Position numbers and translations under genes: made by a program. The notes beneath the pieces are model-generated. The model saw only the letters and a list, made by a program, of their open reading frames with translations. It made no database searches and was not told where the DNA came from. A DNA stretch of 64,000 nt from positions 1 through 64,000 of the forward strand of contig NW_020825365.1 in the NCBI RefSeq assembly GCF_003286085.1. The letters run 5' to 3'. Position 1 is the stretch's first letter. Every line of letters begins with the position of its first letter. This document shows positions 50,601-59,145 of this stretch, piece after piece. This DNA comes from Drosophila persimilis (lineage: Eukaryota > Arthropoda > Insecta > Diptera > Drosophilidae).

Positions 50601-53600
50601 TGGGCCTCCTAAAAATAAGATGGGGAGAGGGAGGCTGCGCTACCCCTCCCCCTCCTACTCAGCCACGAACTAAGCGCCATCTCGTGTCAGATTATGGCCG
50701 CTTTCTGCTACATTTTTGATGATGTCATTTGATGTCGGGAGCTTGGCAATATTTAAGCTGCGGATTTATGTTTCTAGCCATCGCCACCTTTGCCTTTACC
50801 TTTGCCTTGGCATCCAGCATCTTCAAGCATCTCTAGTATACCACCACCTCTATACCCTCTGCATCTTGAAATCTTAGTGTAATCATCGTAATGTATAGTT
50901 GTTCGTTTGGTGGCCATATTTTAGAGGGATCCCCTTCACCCCTCCTTCATCACAAATTAGAAGCAGCAGCTAGCGACACGAGTACACACCTTTTTCACAT
51001 GGCTCTGGCTGTGGCTCTCCTCCAACTTAATTTATATGCTCAAGTGGCTGTGGCCATTTTTCTTCAGCAAGAGTGAAGCCAGCTCTTCTTGCCTCACATT
51101 TTCACCACGCAACCTCTGGCGCTGTCGCTTTTCCTGCATACACAATTATTACCGTGTTAATTTTGTCATTATGATTTTCGTTTTTTTTGTCTGCGTCTGC
51201 GGGGCTTCCAGGGTCTTATGACCCGAAGCCGCAAATAGTTTCATGTTTAGTCCCGAAAATTATGGCGAGTTGGCGTTTAAGTGCTGCTACAGTTGCTGCC
51301 ATTGCCACTGCCACTGCCAGTGCCAAGGCAATAGTGAAATGGCTTGGTATGGCATGGCATGGCGGCGAAAACAATACTTTGGCTTGGCAGTATGTGCTCC
51401 CTTTATGGCCGCAAAGTATGCCATATAAAAGACGCTAGTCAAAGCTGGCAGCTGGCAGCTGAAAGGATCTTTTCTTATGAATGAAACTGTTTGCATACAG
51501 AGCAGCAGGCACCAAAGAGTCGCCCAGCAGTTGGAAATCAATAAGAAATGAGGCACAGAGTGAAAATAAATCACTTAAAAGTTGCTAGCAAAAGTTCAGG
51601 TCATGTATATTTGTGGCAGGCACGCGCCGAGGCAGTTTCCTGTGAGCTGCAGCAGCCATACGTTTTGTTGCCTTCTTTCCTTCCACAATAAACTGCAGGC
51701 GAAGTGTGGTGCTAGAGTACGGCCGAATGGAGGGTATGTGTGTGCGCTGGTGGTGGTCGGTCAGTGTCTGGCCACAGGCGAGTCCACAGCTAGACATTAA
51801 GCAACCGCAAGGATTAGGACGAGGACGATCCATGGCATAGCATGGCCGGTCGGAGTGAGAGAACTTTACATCAGGGAACAATGTTAAGAAAATTGCTGCA
51901 AATAAACTGCAGCATCACCCTCCCATCTCCTCCATCTGATGTCTGCCCCCTCCGTGTATCCATGTCATTCATGCCTCACTTACTTTGTCCTTTTGATGTG
52001 TTCTGTGCAGTCCAGTCCTTCCCCCTCCTGGCTGTTAGGCATTTTGAATGTGCCAAAGAGGAGGGAAAAACTTTGTGCGAAAATCCTTTTCCTAACGGAC
52101 TTCTCTGCTAACAGACTGCCAACGGCTCTCAGACTCTCATCATCATCATTGTCTTGAGAGTCTTGAGTTGGGTACAAGAGAATATCAACGACTGGATCTT
52201 TGCCAAGACCGCTTTGATTTCGTGCTTCATTTCGTCTAATCAAAACTTTTGCCAAACTCTCTCTATCTCTCTCCCTCTTTCGCTCGCTCTCTCTCTCTTT
52301 TAGCAACAACAAAATCTGCAGCATTTAGTTGCTTGGCATTTGCTTGTCAGCTGGCATTTTCTATACCGCTTGCCGCTTTTCTTTTAATTTTCAACTTGGT
52401 TTTTATTAACTTTGCAAAGAATTTTATGCTAAATGGAGAATTTCCTTGGAATTTACACTTTCCCCATCTTGGCCTTTCATTTTCCATCGCCCTCTTTTCC
52501 AATCTCTTTTTTCATTTTTCTTTTCTCCTTTTGTGTGTTATTTTTGGCTTCACACTGCCCACAGGAGACGACTTCTTGTATAATTTCCTCATTTCCAAAA
52601 AAAACAAAGGGAAAAGGAACAACAAGGCAGGTGCTTTCGCAGGACAATTGAACCGCTTCGATTGCTGTGTATCCATTTTTGTTTTTTTCCGGTTTTACAA
52701 ACAGAACGAAGGGAACGTTGTGAGTTGCTGTTGCGAGCGCAACTCTACATTTATACCCGATACAAAGAGATAAAAAATCAGTCAGAATGAGTCGTCGGAC
52801 GCTGCGTAGCCACTGCACTGATTTGTTCCTTTTGGTTATAATAATAATCCGATTTGATCTAGATTTGGTAATGTGGTAGATATGGTCATTCGTTCTAATT
52901 TTCTCGTGGGCGCCACAGAAGTCTGGATACAAAATCTCGTTGCTCTACCTCGTATAGTCTCTGAGCACTAGCCGCTCATAGGGACGGAAAGACGGACGGA
53001 CGGCCAAACGGACAGACAGACATGACTGAATCGACTCGGCTATTGATGCTGATTAAGAATATATATACTTTATGGGGTCGGAAATGATTCCTTCTGGACG
53101 TTACAATCGTCCATTTTCACCACAAATCTAATATACCCCTATATTCATTTTGAGTATCGGGTATAAACACAGCAGGAAAGCGCAGCCACAGGAAGTGGCG
53201 CAGAAATCAGCCAGGCGATCAAAAGCATTTAAAGGGCTTTTTAATTAAAAAGTTTTGTTTGTCCATCCCAGCCTTCCCCCCTTCCACTCAACCAACTAAA
53301 CAAGCAACCAAAAGTTTGTTGTTTCTTCATGAATCCTGTTTGAAAAATAGCTTCAACGATCTGTTCAGCTCAGAAGGATCGCACGTCCTTCTGCATTACA
53401 TACTTGTACGAACATGTTGGACAACAATGGTTATAATCAGATAATTATACAAGGGATGGTTTGACACTGCTATGAGAGTACTTGCGGTTGTTGAAGTCTA
53501 CCTGCCCACAGTTTCCCCGCGGAGTAATTCGCTATTTATGTGCCGCTATAGCTGTGAACAAAAATTCGACTGTTAACCCGACTATGGATCAAAGTCCTAA

Positions 53601-55590
53601 CAAAAACCCGATATGCATATGTAATACGATATTATAAAAATTAGGCTGCAAAATATTTGCAACACCAGCATCGTCGGCTTCTTCCGAAAGAATTTTTTCC
53701 CTAGCAAGCAACCAATTTGCAAAAGAGAAGCTCCTTTTTAGGCAACGACGGCATGGTCAAAAAAATTATGTTTTTGAATAAAAGTTTTCTGGTTTTGCTG
53801 TGTTGTGCATCTAAATCATTTTCTGGGAATTGGACTCACACATGCTTTTTTTGACAGCTCGACTGGATCATGACTCTAGCTCAAACATGAGAATGTTGAC
53901 AATCTGTTTTTGTAGACAGTGTGAAATATTGATCGTGTGCGAGTAGCACATGATTCAGTTGTTCGAGATGGGATCATTTTTTTTTTACTCTGTACTCATG
54001 CTGGGCTCTATGTATATGCAATTAAAAAACCTTTTCATTTCGCCTCCTCAATTTTAATTTTCAATTTGAAATTTTCAATTTCATTTGCTTTTGTTGAATT
54101 TCATTATTTGGTGTATTTTTAAATTTATAGTGCCGCAATGTACATTGCATATTGTCGCATGCCGGCATCCCGCATCCGGCACCCCGAATGCCGCATGCTG
54201 CTGCATGGTCAAGTAATTATAAAATCACAAATGGCACAAATAAAATAAAATTAAGCATAAATTACGAGGCATCTGTCTGTGACAGGATGGAGGGGGACAG
54301 ACACAACCAGAAACAGAATCCGAATCTGAATCTGTCTCTGAATCTGGATCTGATTTATATATTCATTAATTAACGAGGGGGAACGTTGTGAGTTGCTGCG
54401 GACACCGCAACTCTACAGTTATACCCGATACTAAGTCAGTATGGCTCTCCTCCGGCAGGCGCCGCTAATATTAAACGACACGACAAAGAGTGCGTGCGAG
54501 AGAGACAGAAAATCAGTCTGAGCGTGATGTCACGCGCTGCGTAGCCACTGCAAATTGATTTGTTTCCTTTGGCTATAAAAATGATCTGATCTGATTCAGA
54601 TTCAGCAATCTGATAGATATGGTCGTTATCTATGATTCTGCGTTTTTAGTTTTCTCAAATCTGCAATATTGTGGATGCAACAGATTTTCGTTCTTTGTGT
54701 GGGCGGAAGGGGGTGGGGCGAAATTTTGAGATAAAGGTTTTATAGTGAGATCTAACAGAAGTGCGGATACCAAATTTGGTTACTCTAGCTTTAATAGTCT
54801 CTGAGATTTGTGAATATCCCCAGATTTGCATCCTTTGCGGGGGCGGAAGGGGGTGTGGCGAAATTTTGAAACAAACTCGTCTCGGTCCGATATATTAGGA
54901 GTGTGGATACCAAATTTGGTTACTCTAGCTTTTATAGTCTCTGAGATCTAGGCGCTAATGTTTTACTCTAAGCAAAGCCGCCTATGCTACCTGTGTGTTA
55001 GAGAGAGACAGGGCGAGAAAAAATGAAATTGTTTTCTTGATGCTGGCTATAATAGTATTACGATCCAATTCAGATTCTGCAGTCTAAAAGATATGCTCAT
55101 TCTCTACGATTCTGCGTTTTTTGTTTCTCGTATCTTTAAAATTGTGGATGCCACAGATTTTCGCCCTTTGTGGGGGCGGAAGTGGGCGGGGCAAAGTTTT
55201 GAAATATTTTTGTAGCAGTGACATATCACAGAAGTCTGGATCCAAAACATCGTTGCTCTAGCTCTTATAGTCTTTCAGCATTAGGCGCTGAAGGGGACGG
55301 ACAGACGGACAGACGGACGGACGGACAGACGGACAGACGGAAAGACAGACATGGCTCCATCGACTCGGCTATTGATGCTGATCAAGAATATATATTTTTT
55401 TATGGGGTCGGAAACGATTCCTTCTGGACGTTACACACATCCACTTTTACCACAAATCTAATATACCCCAATACTCATTTTGAGTATCGGGTATAAAAAT
55501 GGAAGTGTCGCTACCCTTGGCACTTGGCTTGGTCCATTCGTCCTTGCCACTTACCTTCTTCATGAATGTCATCACGTTGGTTGGCAACAT
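17765..55590 (-). CDS. Rim: Rim (Rab3-interacting molecule), presynaptic active-zone scaffold; whole coding span
   Basis: Sixteen exons join in one frame with GT-AG borders: 55590-55555, 49616-49481, 45863-45541, 43632-43384, 43220-42970, 42898-42620, 42548-42307, 36916-36792, 36546-36327, 35746-35710, 33217-33142, 29424-29243, 29148-28412, 19395-18554, 18494-18333, 17956-17765. They predict 1,362 residues: an eight-cysteine zinc finger (about 126-173), PDZ (about 490-585, RGFGMRVVGGK loop), C2A (about 669-790) and C2B (about 1225-1355), separated by serine/arginine-rich linkers with RRxS sites. This order defines RIM, which in the presynaptic active zone tethers vesicles, primes release through Munc13 and clusters Ca2+ channels. 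The mammalian SGAWFF Rab3-contact motif is not visible after the zinc finger. The first exon and the 37-nt exon are less certain than the rest. Untranslated 5' exons probably lie further upstream. Confidence 0.93.
18333..18494 (-). CDS. Rim: Rim: central C2B exon
   Basis: Fifty-four codons, LICARNIVNEDCETPPDTYV through KDGERLRHKKKTRVVRHSAE to IKYQ. This carries the polybasic KKKTR strand typical of RIM C2B. Phase 0 both ends. Confidence 0.95.
18554..19395 (-). CDS. Rim: Rim: long linker exon between C2A and C2B
   Basis: Starts TSRVGLPSGPNSRKSSI, then glutamine-rich tracts and repeated basic-serine motifs (LRKGSM, QRKSSM, QRKASV, TRKGSI, QRKHSV). Ends with the first C2B strands (YGELKMGFVKIKGNVEVE). 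Mostly disordered. Its acceptor closes the intron that holds the three transporter genes. Confidence 0.93.
19743..21420 (+). CDS. SV2-like major facilitator transporter, gene 1 of 3
   Basis: Exons 19743-19773, 19828-20152, 20206-20715, 20786-21309 and 21386-21420 join to 474 codons plus stop, all GT-AG. The product should be a 12-helix membrane transporter. Seen: MELDEALKAIGFG start, NETFGMSIVVVASSCDL, FLVGVL at the end of helix 4, the central PESPYYLM motif and an IFCIILCFLLPK end. The cytoplasmic loop after helix 2, usually DxxGRRK, reads DIKGRVRI. Relatives include synaptic vesicle protein 2 and insect SV2-like and SLC22-type carriers; the substrate is unknown. It lies wholly inside a Rim intron on the opposite strand. 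It has fewer introns than its two neighbours: the 524-nt exon equals two exons of gene 2 (121+403). AATAAA at 21484 is its likely polyadenylation signal. Confidence 0.92.
21504..23411 (+). CDS. SV2-like major facilitator transporter, gene 2 of 3
   Basis: Exons 21504-21537, 21603-21927, 21995-22116, 22174-22471, 22529-22630, 22692-22812, 22874-23276 and 23344-23411 give 490 codons plus stop. Seen: MADIDDVFGRLGFGRMQIF start, ADEIGRRKMLL (an intact MFS loop signature after helix 2), FVTGPSS, PESPKYYLAV after helix 6, and a conserved CDLGMDDLKDSVFHGL segment entering the second half. The acceptor at 21994 (CCGTGAAG) is chosen over CAG at 22002 because only it keeps the frame and the FV[ST]GP motif shared with gene 3. 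The start codon is 83 bp after the stop of gene 1. Polyadenylation signal AATAAA at 23462. The predicted protein is intact, with substrate unknown. Confidence 0.92.
23544..25531 (+). CDS. SV2-like major facilitator transporter, gene 3 of 3
   Basis: Exons 23544-23577, 23641-23965, 24041-24162, 24227-24515, 24592-24693, 24748-24868, 24940-25214, 25277-25404 and 25467-25531 give 486 codons plus stop. The start MADIDDVYGMLGFGRMQR is nearly the same as gene 2. Seen: DDIGRRKLMLIS loop signature, FVSGPAVAMQTYLSEF, PESPKYYLSV, CRINKGKDVTLASLG, and RLTLSLLIDLVPTHLRG in the second half. It has an extra 62-bp intron (25215-25276) that splits the 403-nt exon of gene 2 into 275 and 128. It begins 132 bp after gene 2 ends. 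ATTAAA at 25656 is a possible polyadenylation signal. The trio evidently arose by tandem duplication. Substrate unknown. Confidence 0.92.
25532..28411. other. Rim intron DNA right of the transporter cluster
   Basis: No supported gene. AT-rich with T runs and a GATA tract near 27957. I see no retroelement protein. Confidence 0.5.
28412..29148 (-). CDS. Rim: Rim: second C2A exon and long linker
   Basis: Completes C2A (TQNPIWNATLTFGQV, DIQLWDL, IFLGECSIELQQA, WCRLDD) and continues into an arginine/serine-rich linker with SRRGSS, SRRSSF and RRRSSV, typical basophilic kinase sites. Donor GTGAGT, phase 1. Confidence 0.93.
29243..29424 (-). CDS. Rim: Rim: first C2A exon
   Basis: EQIAREKMVSGRVQIQVWYH, ELVVSLMAADDLAL and AYAKVRILPK form the first strands of the C2A domain. 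Donor GTAAGT, two bases carried over. Confidence 0.93.
30500..33141. other. Rim intron DNA
   Basis: Contains a CT microsatellite (30530-30553) and runs of T and AT-rich dinucleotides. Open frames are short and lack domains. No gene called. Confidence 0.5.
33142..33217 (-). CDS. Rim: Rim: serine/arginine-rich exon before C2A
   Basis: Acceptor TTTCGCACAG, donor GTAATT. In the frame that continues into the next exon it reads SNSSSRRSSSRSVDPSPLPE then AINLM, phase 0 end. The other two frames contain stops. Confidence 0.75.
34260..35090. repeat. TA/TATG-type microsatellites and a GATC tract in Rim intron
   Basis: Runs of TATATG and TATA (34288-34490, 34720-34742) and CGATCGATCGATCGATC (34804-34820) in non-coding intron sequence. 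Confidence 0.7.
35710..35746 (-). CDS. Rim: Rim: proposed 37-nt microexon
   Basis: The flanking exons do not join in frame (one base left, two needed). This segment has a strong acceptor (CACCGTTTTCTAG), a donor GTAATC and a length of 37, and it restores the frame while encoding VNDQILWNLFHF. It lies in AT-rich intron, so chance is possible. It may also be an alternative exon. Confidence 0.45.
36327..36546 (-). CDS. Rim: Rim: end of PDZ and following linker
   Basis: ILEWNGMSLIDRSFEEV through DIVELLVEH completes the PDZ fold. The linker FDENLPPGNAGGQSG runs to GLGLIA. Donor GTAAGT, phase 1. Confidence 0.95.
36792..36916 (-). CDS. Rim: Rim: central PDZ exon
   Basis: Encodes TRGFGMRVVGGKTG, the peptide-binding loop with the GFGM form of the GLGF motif, then AYIVWTVPGGAAEKNGLQQG and DK. 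Phase 0 end. The PDZ of RIM binds the C-termini of ELKS/Bruchpilot-type proteins and Ca2+ channels. Confidence 0.95.
36917..42306. other. Large Rim intron inside the PDZ coding region
   Basis: 5.4 kb without a supported exon. Holds a CA tract (38739-38754) and a TTAGG-like run at 41165-41180. The open frames at 37723-38005 look fortuitous. Alternative Rim exons cannot be excluded. Confidence 0.5.
41150..41270 (+). repeat. Short dispersed-repeat fragment with TTAGG-like run
   Basis: GTAGGTTAGGTTAGGTTAAGG, then GGCAGCC and CTCACTTGGACC. I recall similar strings at the start of a repeat common in flies, but cannot name the family. About 100 bp is recognisable. Confidence 0.35.
42307..42548 (-). 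CDS. Rim: Rim: exon leading into the PDZ domain
   Basis: Proline-rich start (PAVPPASIPPP), then IRIVIHDVDSG and the first PDZ strand RIILRRDPTDKAHR. Donor GTAAGT, one base carried over. Confidence 0.9.
42620..42898 (-). CDS. Rim: Rim: linker exon
   Basis: Continues with KSAYDVFAPGL, a QQQQ stretch, PGSRRPSFRVP and SPDHGSPVLTVDDD to RRRGSQ. Donor GTAAGT, with two bases carried over. Predicted disordered. Confidence 0.85.
42970..43220 (-). CDS. Rim: Rim: linker exon (R/S/G-rich)
   Basis: Encodes QLKGGRSMAPSRSNSPP through a glycine-rich run to AMPR. Acceptor TTTCGCAG, donor GTAAGA, 83 codons plus two bases. Basic and serine-rich, probably disordered. Confidence 0.85.
43384..43632 (-). CDS. Rim: Rim: exon completing the zinc finger
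   Basis: Eighty-three codons starting TMWRCSVCRRK, which supplies the last CX2C pair, followed by two RRHSD motifs (QRRHSDAKL, LRRHSDVSP). Phase 0 at both ends. Confidence 0.9.
44441..44650. repeat. GA microsatellites
   Basis: Interrupted (GA)n runs at about 44441-44463 and 44547-44648 in a Rim intron. The purine strand is the plus strand. Confidence 0.95.
45541..45863 (-). CDS. Rim: Rim: exon with first half of the zinc finger
   Basis: Begins VNKMSPRPSL, then Q-, N- and G-rich low complexity, then six of the eight zinc-finger cysteines (CRVC, CFEC, CEDC). Donor GTAAGT, phase 0. The internal ATG at 45855 could serve as the start of a shorter isoform. Confidence 0.9.
46230..46680 (-). pseudogene. 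C-terminal pol fragment of an R1/LOA-type non-LTR retrotransposon
   Basis: The minus-strand frame 46622-46296 reads SENGRWTHHIIPNV, LLSRYGCFGHEDSPHCRWC and DAEYDIFDCGRFDRIRREL. This is the conserved C-terminal region of R1/LOA-clade ORF2, with its GRWTHxLIP block and CX2C...H/Y...C zinc-knuckle-like motif, just past the reverse transcriptase. Upstream in frame, LRD-stop-QSRWDMSE shows a TGA where the family has tryptophan. No RT or endonuclease remains. It sits in a Rim intron in the same orientation as Rim. A dead 5'-truncated insertion. Confidence 0.75.
47813..48982. mobile_element. Fold-back pair of DINE-1/INE-1-like elements
   Basis: A forward copy begins CGAGGGGGAACGTTGTGAG (47813). A reverse copy ends CAACGTTCCCCCTCG (48982). 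The junction lies near 48530, in a GTCCGTCC-type tract. The outer 170-180 bp of each side are near-identical inverted repeats, so the RNA could form a long hairpin inside a Rim intron. Non-coding; members of this Helitron-related class depend on other elements to move. Confidence 0.8.
49481..49616 (-). CDS. Rim: Rim: N-terminal exon
   Basis: Forty-five codons plus one base (MVATDETSNDRQPHGTDSGG to LLTVTDK), with acceptor CTTTTTCGGTTTTGCAG and donor GTAAGT. The phase-1 end joins the next exon as DK-V-NKMSPRP, in frame. Confidence 0.8.
49800..52706. other. Rim 5' intron DNA
   Basis: No supported gene on either strand. CT-rich runs near 52258-52300 and short frames without domains. Confidence 0.5.
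52707..53166 (+). mobile_element. DINE-1/INE-1-like element, internally deleted
   Basis: Begins CGAAGGGAACGTTGTGAG and ends TGAGTATCGGGTATAAA, with TTTATACCCGATAC near the left end as the matching inverted repeat. The middle retains the ACGGACGGACGG tract and GAATCGACTCGGCTATTGATG. About 460 bp against roughly 1.1 kb for the fuller copies. Confidence 0.8.
54374..55496 (+). mobile_element. DINE-1/INE-1-like element, apparently near full length
   Basis: About 1.1 kb from CGAGGGGGAACGTTGTGAG to GTATCGGGTATAAAA. Subterminal inverted repeats TTATACCCGATACT and AGTATCGGGTATAA bound it. The centre has repeated GGGGCGGAAGGGGGTGTGGCG-type blocks, and a GACGGACA tract lies near the 3' end. No protein coding. 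It lies about 58 bp downstream of the proposed first Rim donor site. Confidence 0.85.
55555..55590 (-). CDS. Rim: Rim: proposed first coding exon
   Basis: GTCAAAATG at 55590 is a good Drosophila start context. Twelve codons (MLPTNVMTFMKK) end at a consensus GTAAGT donor in phase 0, exactly what the next exon (starting ATG GTG GCC after a TTTTGCAG acceptor) requires. A DINE-1 copy begins about 58 bp into the following intron. The alternative is that the coding start is the ATG opening the 49.6-kb exon. Confidence 0.5.
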
Positions 55591-55749
55591 TTTGACAGCC
55601 TGTTTCTCTCGTTTCTCTTTCCCTCTGTGTGATTCTCTGTGTGTGTTTAAAGTTCAATTAATCACGCATACGCAGTGTGTACGCTGTATTCTTTTGGTTG
55701 CTGAATGCTTTTGTTGTTCAATGAACACTCGTAAGCCGCTCTAAGTCAT

Positions 55750-58108
55750 TCCAAATTGAATGGTTCTTTTATATGGTTTGCTTCTGCTGCTGCTTGTTGC
55801 TGTTGCTCGTGGCTTTGGGCCATATTGTTGTGCTGTGTGTTCGCTTTGCTCGTTATGCCTTTCAATTTGATGGCCATTTTTCATTGGCCATGTAAATAGT
55901 AGGCATTGACATTGCGATTGGATTTTTGCACACACATTCAATGCAGCCTCTACATATTTTGGCTCTCTCTCTCTCTGTCTTTTTTTGGCGCTCTTTGTCT
56001 TTGTCGCTCTCTCTTGTTATGATTGATTTATGGCTCCCGCTTTCCCTGGTTTAAGCCTCACTTATGTGCCGTATTTTTTGTGCTTTTAATTAACTTTTGG
56101 CCATAATTCAAAACTGTTGTTATTATTTGCGTTGCGTCCTCCTGCAGCTGTGTGCGCGCCAACAACAAAAACATGAAAATATACACAGAACAAGCAGAAA
56201 ATTATAATTAGTCATTAGGCCAAAGGCACAAAAAAGGGGGGAGAGATACGTTGGTGTACAGGGAGAGAAAGTTTCGCTTAAAGTATAACCGTAATGGGCA
56301 TCACCGGCTCACACCGTACTTAAGTTCGTCCCATAAATTTGCCTACGATAAGCATCGGTCCCAGTCCCAGCCCAACCTCCAGCCACAGCAGTACAGCCCC
56401 TTTGAAACCCCCCATCATTCACACGCACATGAAAGCCGCGCTGCGCCGAAAGTGTGGCTGAACAGTCAAGCGGAGAATGATTTTAAGGCGAAAATAATGT
56501 GTCAGTGTGTCAGTGCTTGCGTCGCCTGATGGCATGCAAAGAAAGTCCTTTCGGGGTGCCCTCTAGACTGACCTGCTTTCTATGCCGAAAGGAGAAAAAC
56601 TCCCAAAAAACTGATTTTCAGCCAACGTTTTTTATGCCCAGAGTTTTTTTTAGATGTTATATGTTACTTTTACTCACCATAGAGTTCCTGAAACAATAGA
56701 ATATATTTAGTATATCCCTGCATAGATTATGCATCTGCCATGGAAATCATCGATTTGCAGAGAATAGCCATAACTGAAGCACTGCTTTCACTCTCCTCCA
56801 CTCATCATAGCCCGAACTAAGCTCTGAGCGGAGCTGCTGATGTGTGGGTGGGTCGGGTCGTTGGTTGCTTTGTTGAATCCTTAAGCTCCTCTTCATTTGT
56901 GCCCCTCGAATCAGAAAGCTTTGCAAAGAGCTTATCGGCCATTCACTGCAGCTCATTGCGGGAGCTAGTCAGCGTTAAAAGGGGGGGAACAAAAACAGGG
57001 AACAGAAACGACTGCAGTTCATTGCGGGAGAGAAGTGCGAATGGGTGAACGAAGAGTCTTAGAGTGGAGTCATGTGGCTTTTGGATTTTCCGCCAGGAAA
57101 TGGAATTATTAAATGAAATGACCCACAAACGCAATTCAATTGTCGAAAGTTTCGCTCGATTGCAGTTCCACTGGAGTTGCCTCTGCCACATGCTATGGGG
57201 CAATCATTTGCAATTCCCATTTGTTGTTGGCAGTTTGTTGAGTCATATAGAAATAAGGGACTATGCTGAGGGATTCATTGTGTGGACGCAGTCATTCAAG
57301 TTTCTAGTTGGAAAACTTTGGTCAAGTCTCGTCTCGTTTCGTCTCTCTTCCTAGCCCTAGCCCTTACCCTATCTCTCGTTGAAACATTGAAAAAGTTTAT
57401 AAAAACTCATTGAAGTGCACTTCCGAGAGTTTTCCGCCTCGGATTGGAAGGATAATTGCACGGGGGCGTGGGGGTTGCGGGGATGATATGTGGAAATATG
57501 CTTACGCCAAATAAAACTCCTGACTTGCTAAATGAGCGCAGCACAGAGAGTGAAGCAGAGGAAAAATGTTCAATTGTATTTGGGAGAGGGGAGGGGGAAA
57601 ATGAAAATTAATTGCCGCTTGAGGCTGTCAAAATGCCAGGCAACAGCAAAACAGTAAACAGCAACAGCAACATTGCATTACATGCAGCCAAATCACGGGG
57701 AAACGCGATGATTTTCGGTGGAAGATGTACGACCAAGAGCAGAAGGATGAGCAGGAGAAACAGGGTTACAAGTGTTTGTCCGGGGACCACGACCGTGGGT
57801 ATGGCTCTGCAGACAGGTTTGCATAAATGTGCTCATAAATTGTAACTTTTCCATTGCGGCTGCTGCTTCTTCTGTTGCCGCTGTTGTTGGTGTTGGTAAC
57901 GAGCGTGAGATCACATCAACACACATAAAAACACAGAGTGCCAGTTCCAGACCCAGAAAGAAGGAGAATGTTGCTCAAAGCAGGAGGCTGCTATTTGCAG
58001 CAGGCTGCTTATGCTGGCAAATTTCCAGGCTGTCAAAAACTTGGCGCCTGCCTGTAGCTGGCACACAGTTAATTAGCGCGAAATTGGGGAGCCCAAATCC
58101 AAAACCAA
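55750..58108. other. DNA upstream of the proposed Rim start
   Basis: No supported coding frame. A direct repeat of GCAGYTCATTGCGGGAG occurs at 56948 and 57013. Untranslated Rim exons or promoters may lie here but cannot be identified by eye. Confidence 0.45.
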
Positions 58109-59145
58109 CGAGGGGGAACGTTGTGAATTGCTGCGTACACCGCAACTCTACATTTATACCCGATACTTAGTCAGTATGGTACTCCTCCGGCAGACGCCGC
58201 TAATATTGAACGACACGACAAAGAGTGTGTGCGGGAGAGACAGAAAATCAGTCTGAGTGTGACGTCGGGCGCTGCGTAGCCACTGCAAATTGATTTGTTC
58301 CTTTTGGCTATATAAATAATCTGATCTGATCCAGCAATCTGATAGATATGATCATTATCTATGATTCTGCGTTTTTAGTTTTCTCGTATCCTCAATATTG
58401 GGGATGCAACAGATTTTCGTCCTTTGTGGTGGCGGAAGGGGGTGGGGCGAAGTTTTGAGATATACGTTTTATAGTGAGATCTAACAGGAGTGCGGATACC
58501 AAATTTGGTTACTCTAGCCTTAATAGTCTCTGAGATTTGTGAATATCCCCAGATATTCATTCTTTGCGCGGGCGGAAGGGGGTGTGGCGAAATTTTGAAA
58601 CAATCTCGTCTCGGTCCGATATATTAGGAGTGTGGATACCAAATTTGGTTGCTCTAGCTTTTATAGTCTCTGACATCTAGGCGCTAATGTTTTACTCTAA
58701 TTAAAGCCGGTTATGCTACGTGTGTGTTAGAGAGAGACAGGGCGAGAAAAAGTGAAATTGTTTTCTTGATGCAGTCTAAAAGATATGGTCATTCTTTATG
58801 ATTCTGGTTTTATCGTATCTTTAAAAATGTGCATGCCACAGATTTTCGCCTTTTGTGGGGGCGGAAGTTGGTGGGGCAAAGTTTTGAAATATTTTTGTAG
58901 CAGTGACATATCACAGAATTCTGGATCCAAAACATCGTTGCTCTAGCTCTTATAGTCTTTGAGCACTAGGCGCTGAAGGGGACTGACAGACGGACAGACA
59001 GACAAGGCTCAATCGACTCGGCTATTGATGCTGATCAAGAATATATTTTATGGGGTCGGAAACGATTCCTTCTGGACGTTACACACATCCATTTTCACCA
59101 CAAATCTAATATACCCCAATACTCATTTTGAGTATCGCGTATAAA
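58109..59145 (+). mobile_element. DINE-1/INE-1-like element
   Basis: Same order of blocks as the 54.4-kb copy, about 1.04 kb, with a shorter middle and a mutated right repeat (AGTATCGCGTATAA). Non-coding, upstream of the proposed Rim start. Confidence 0.85.
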
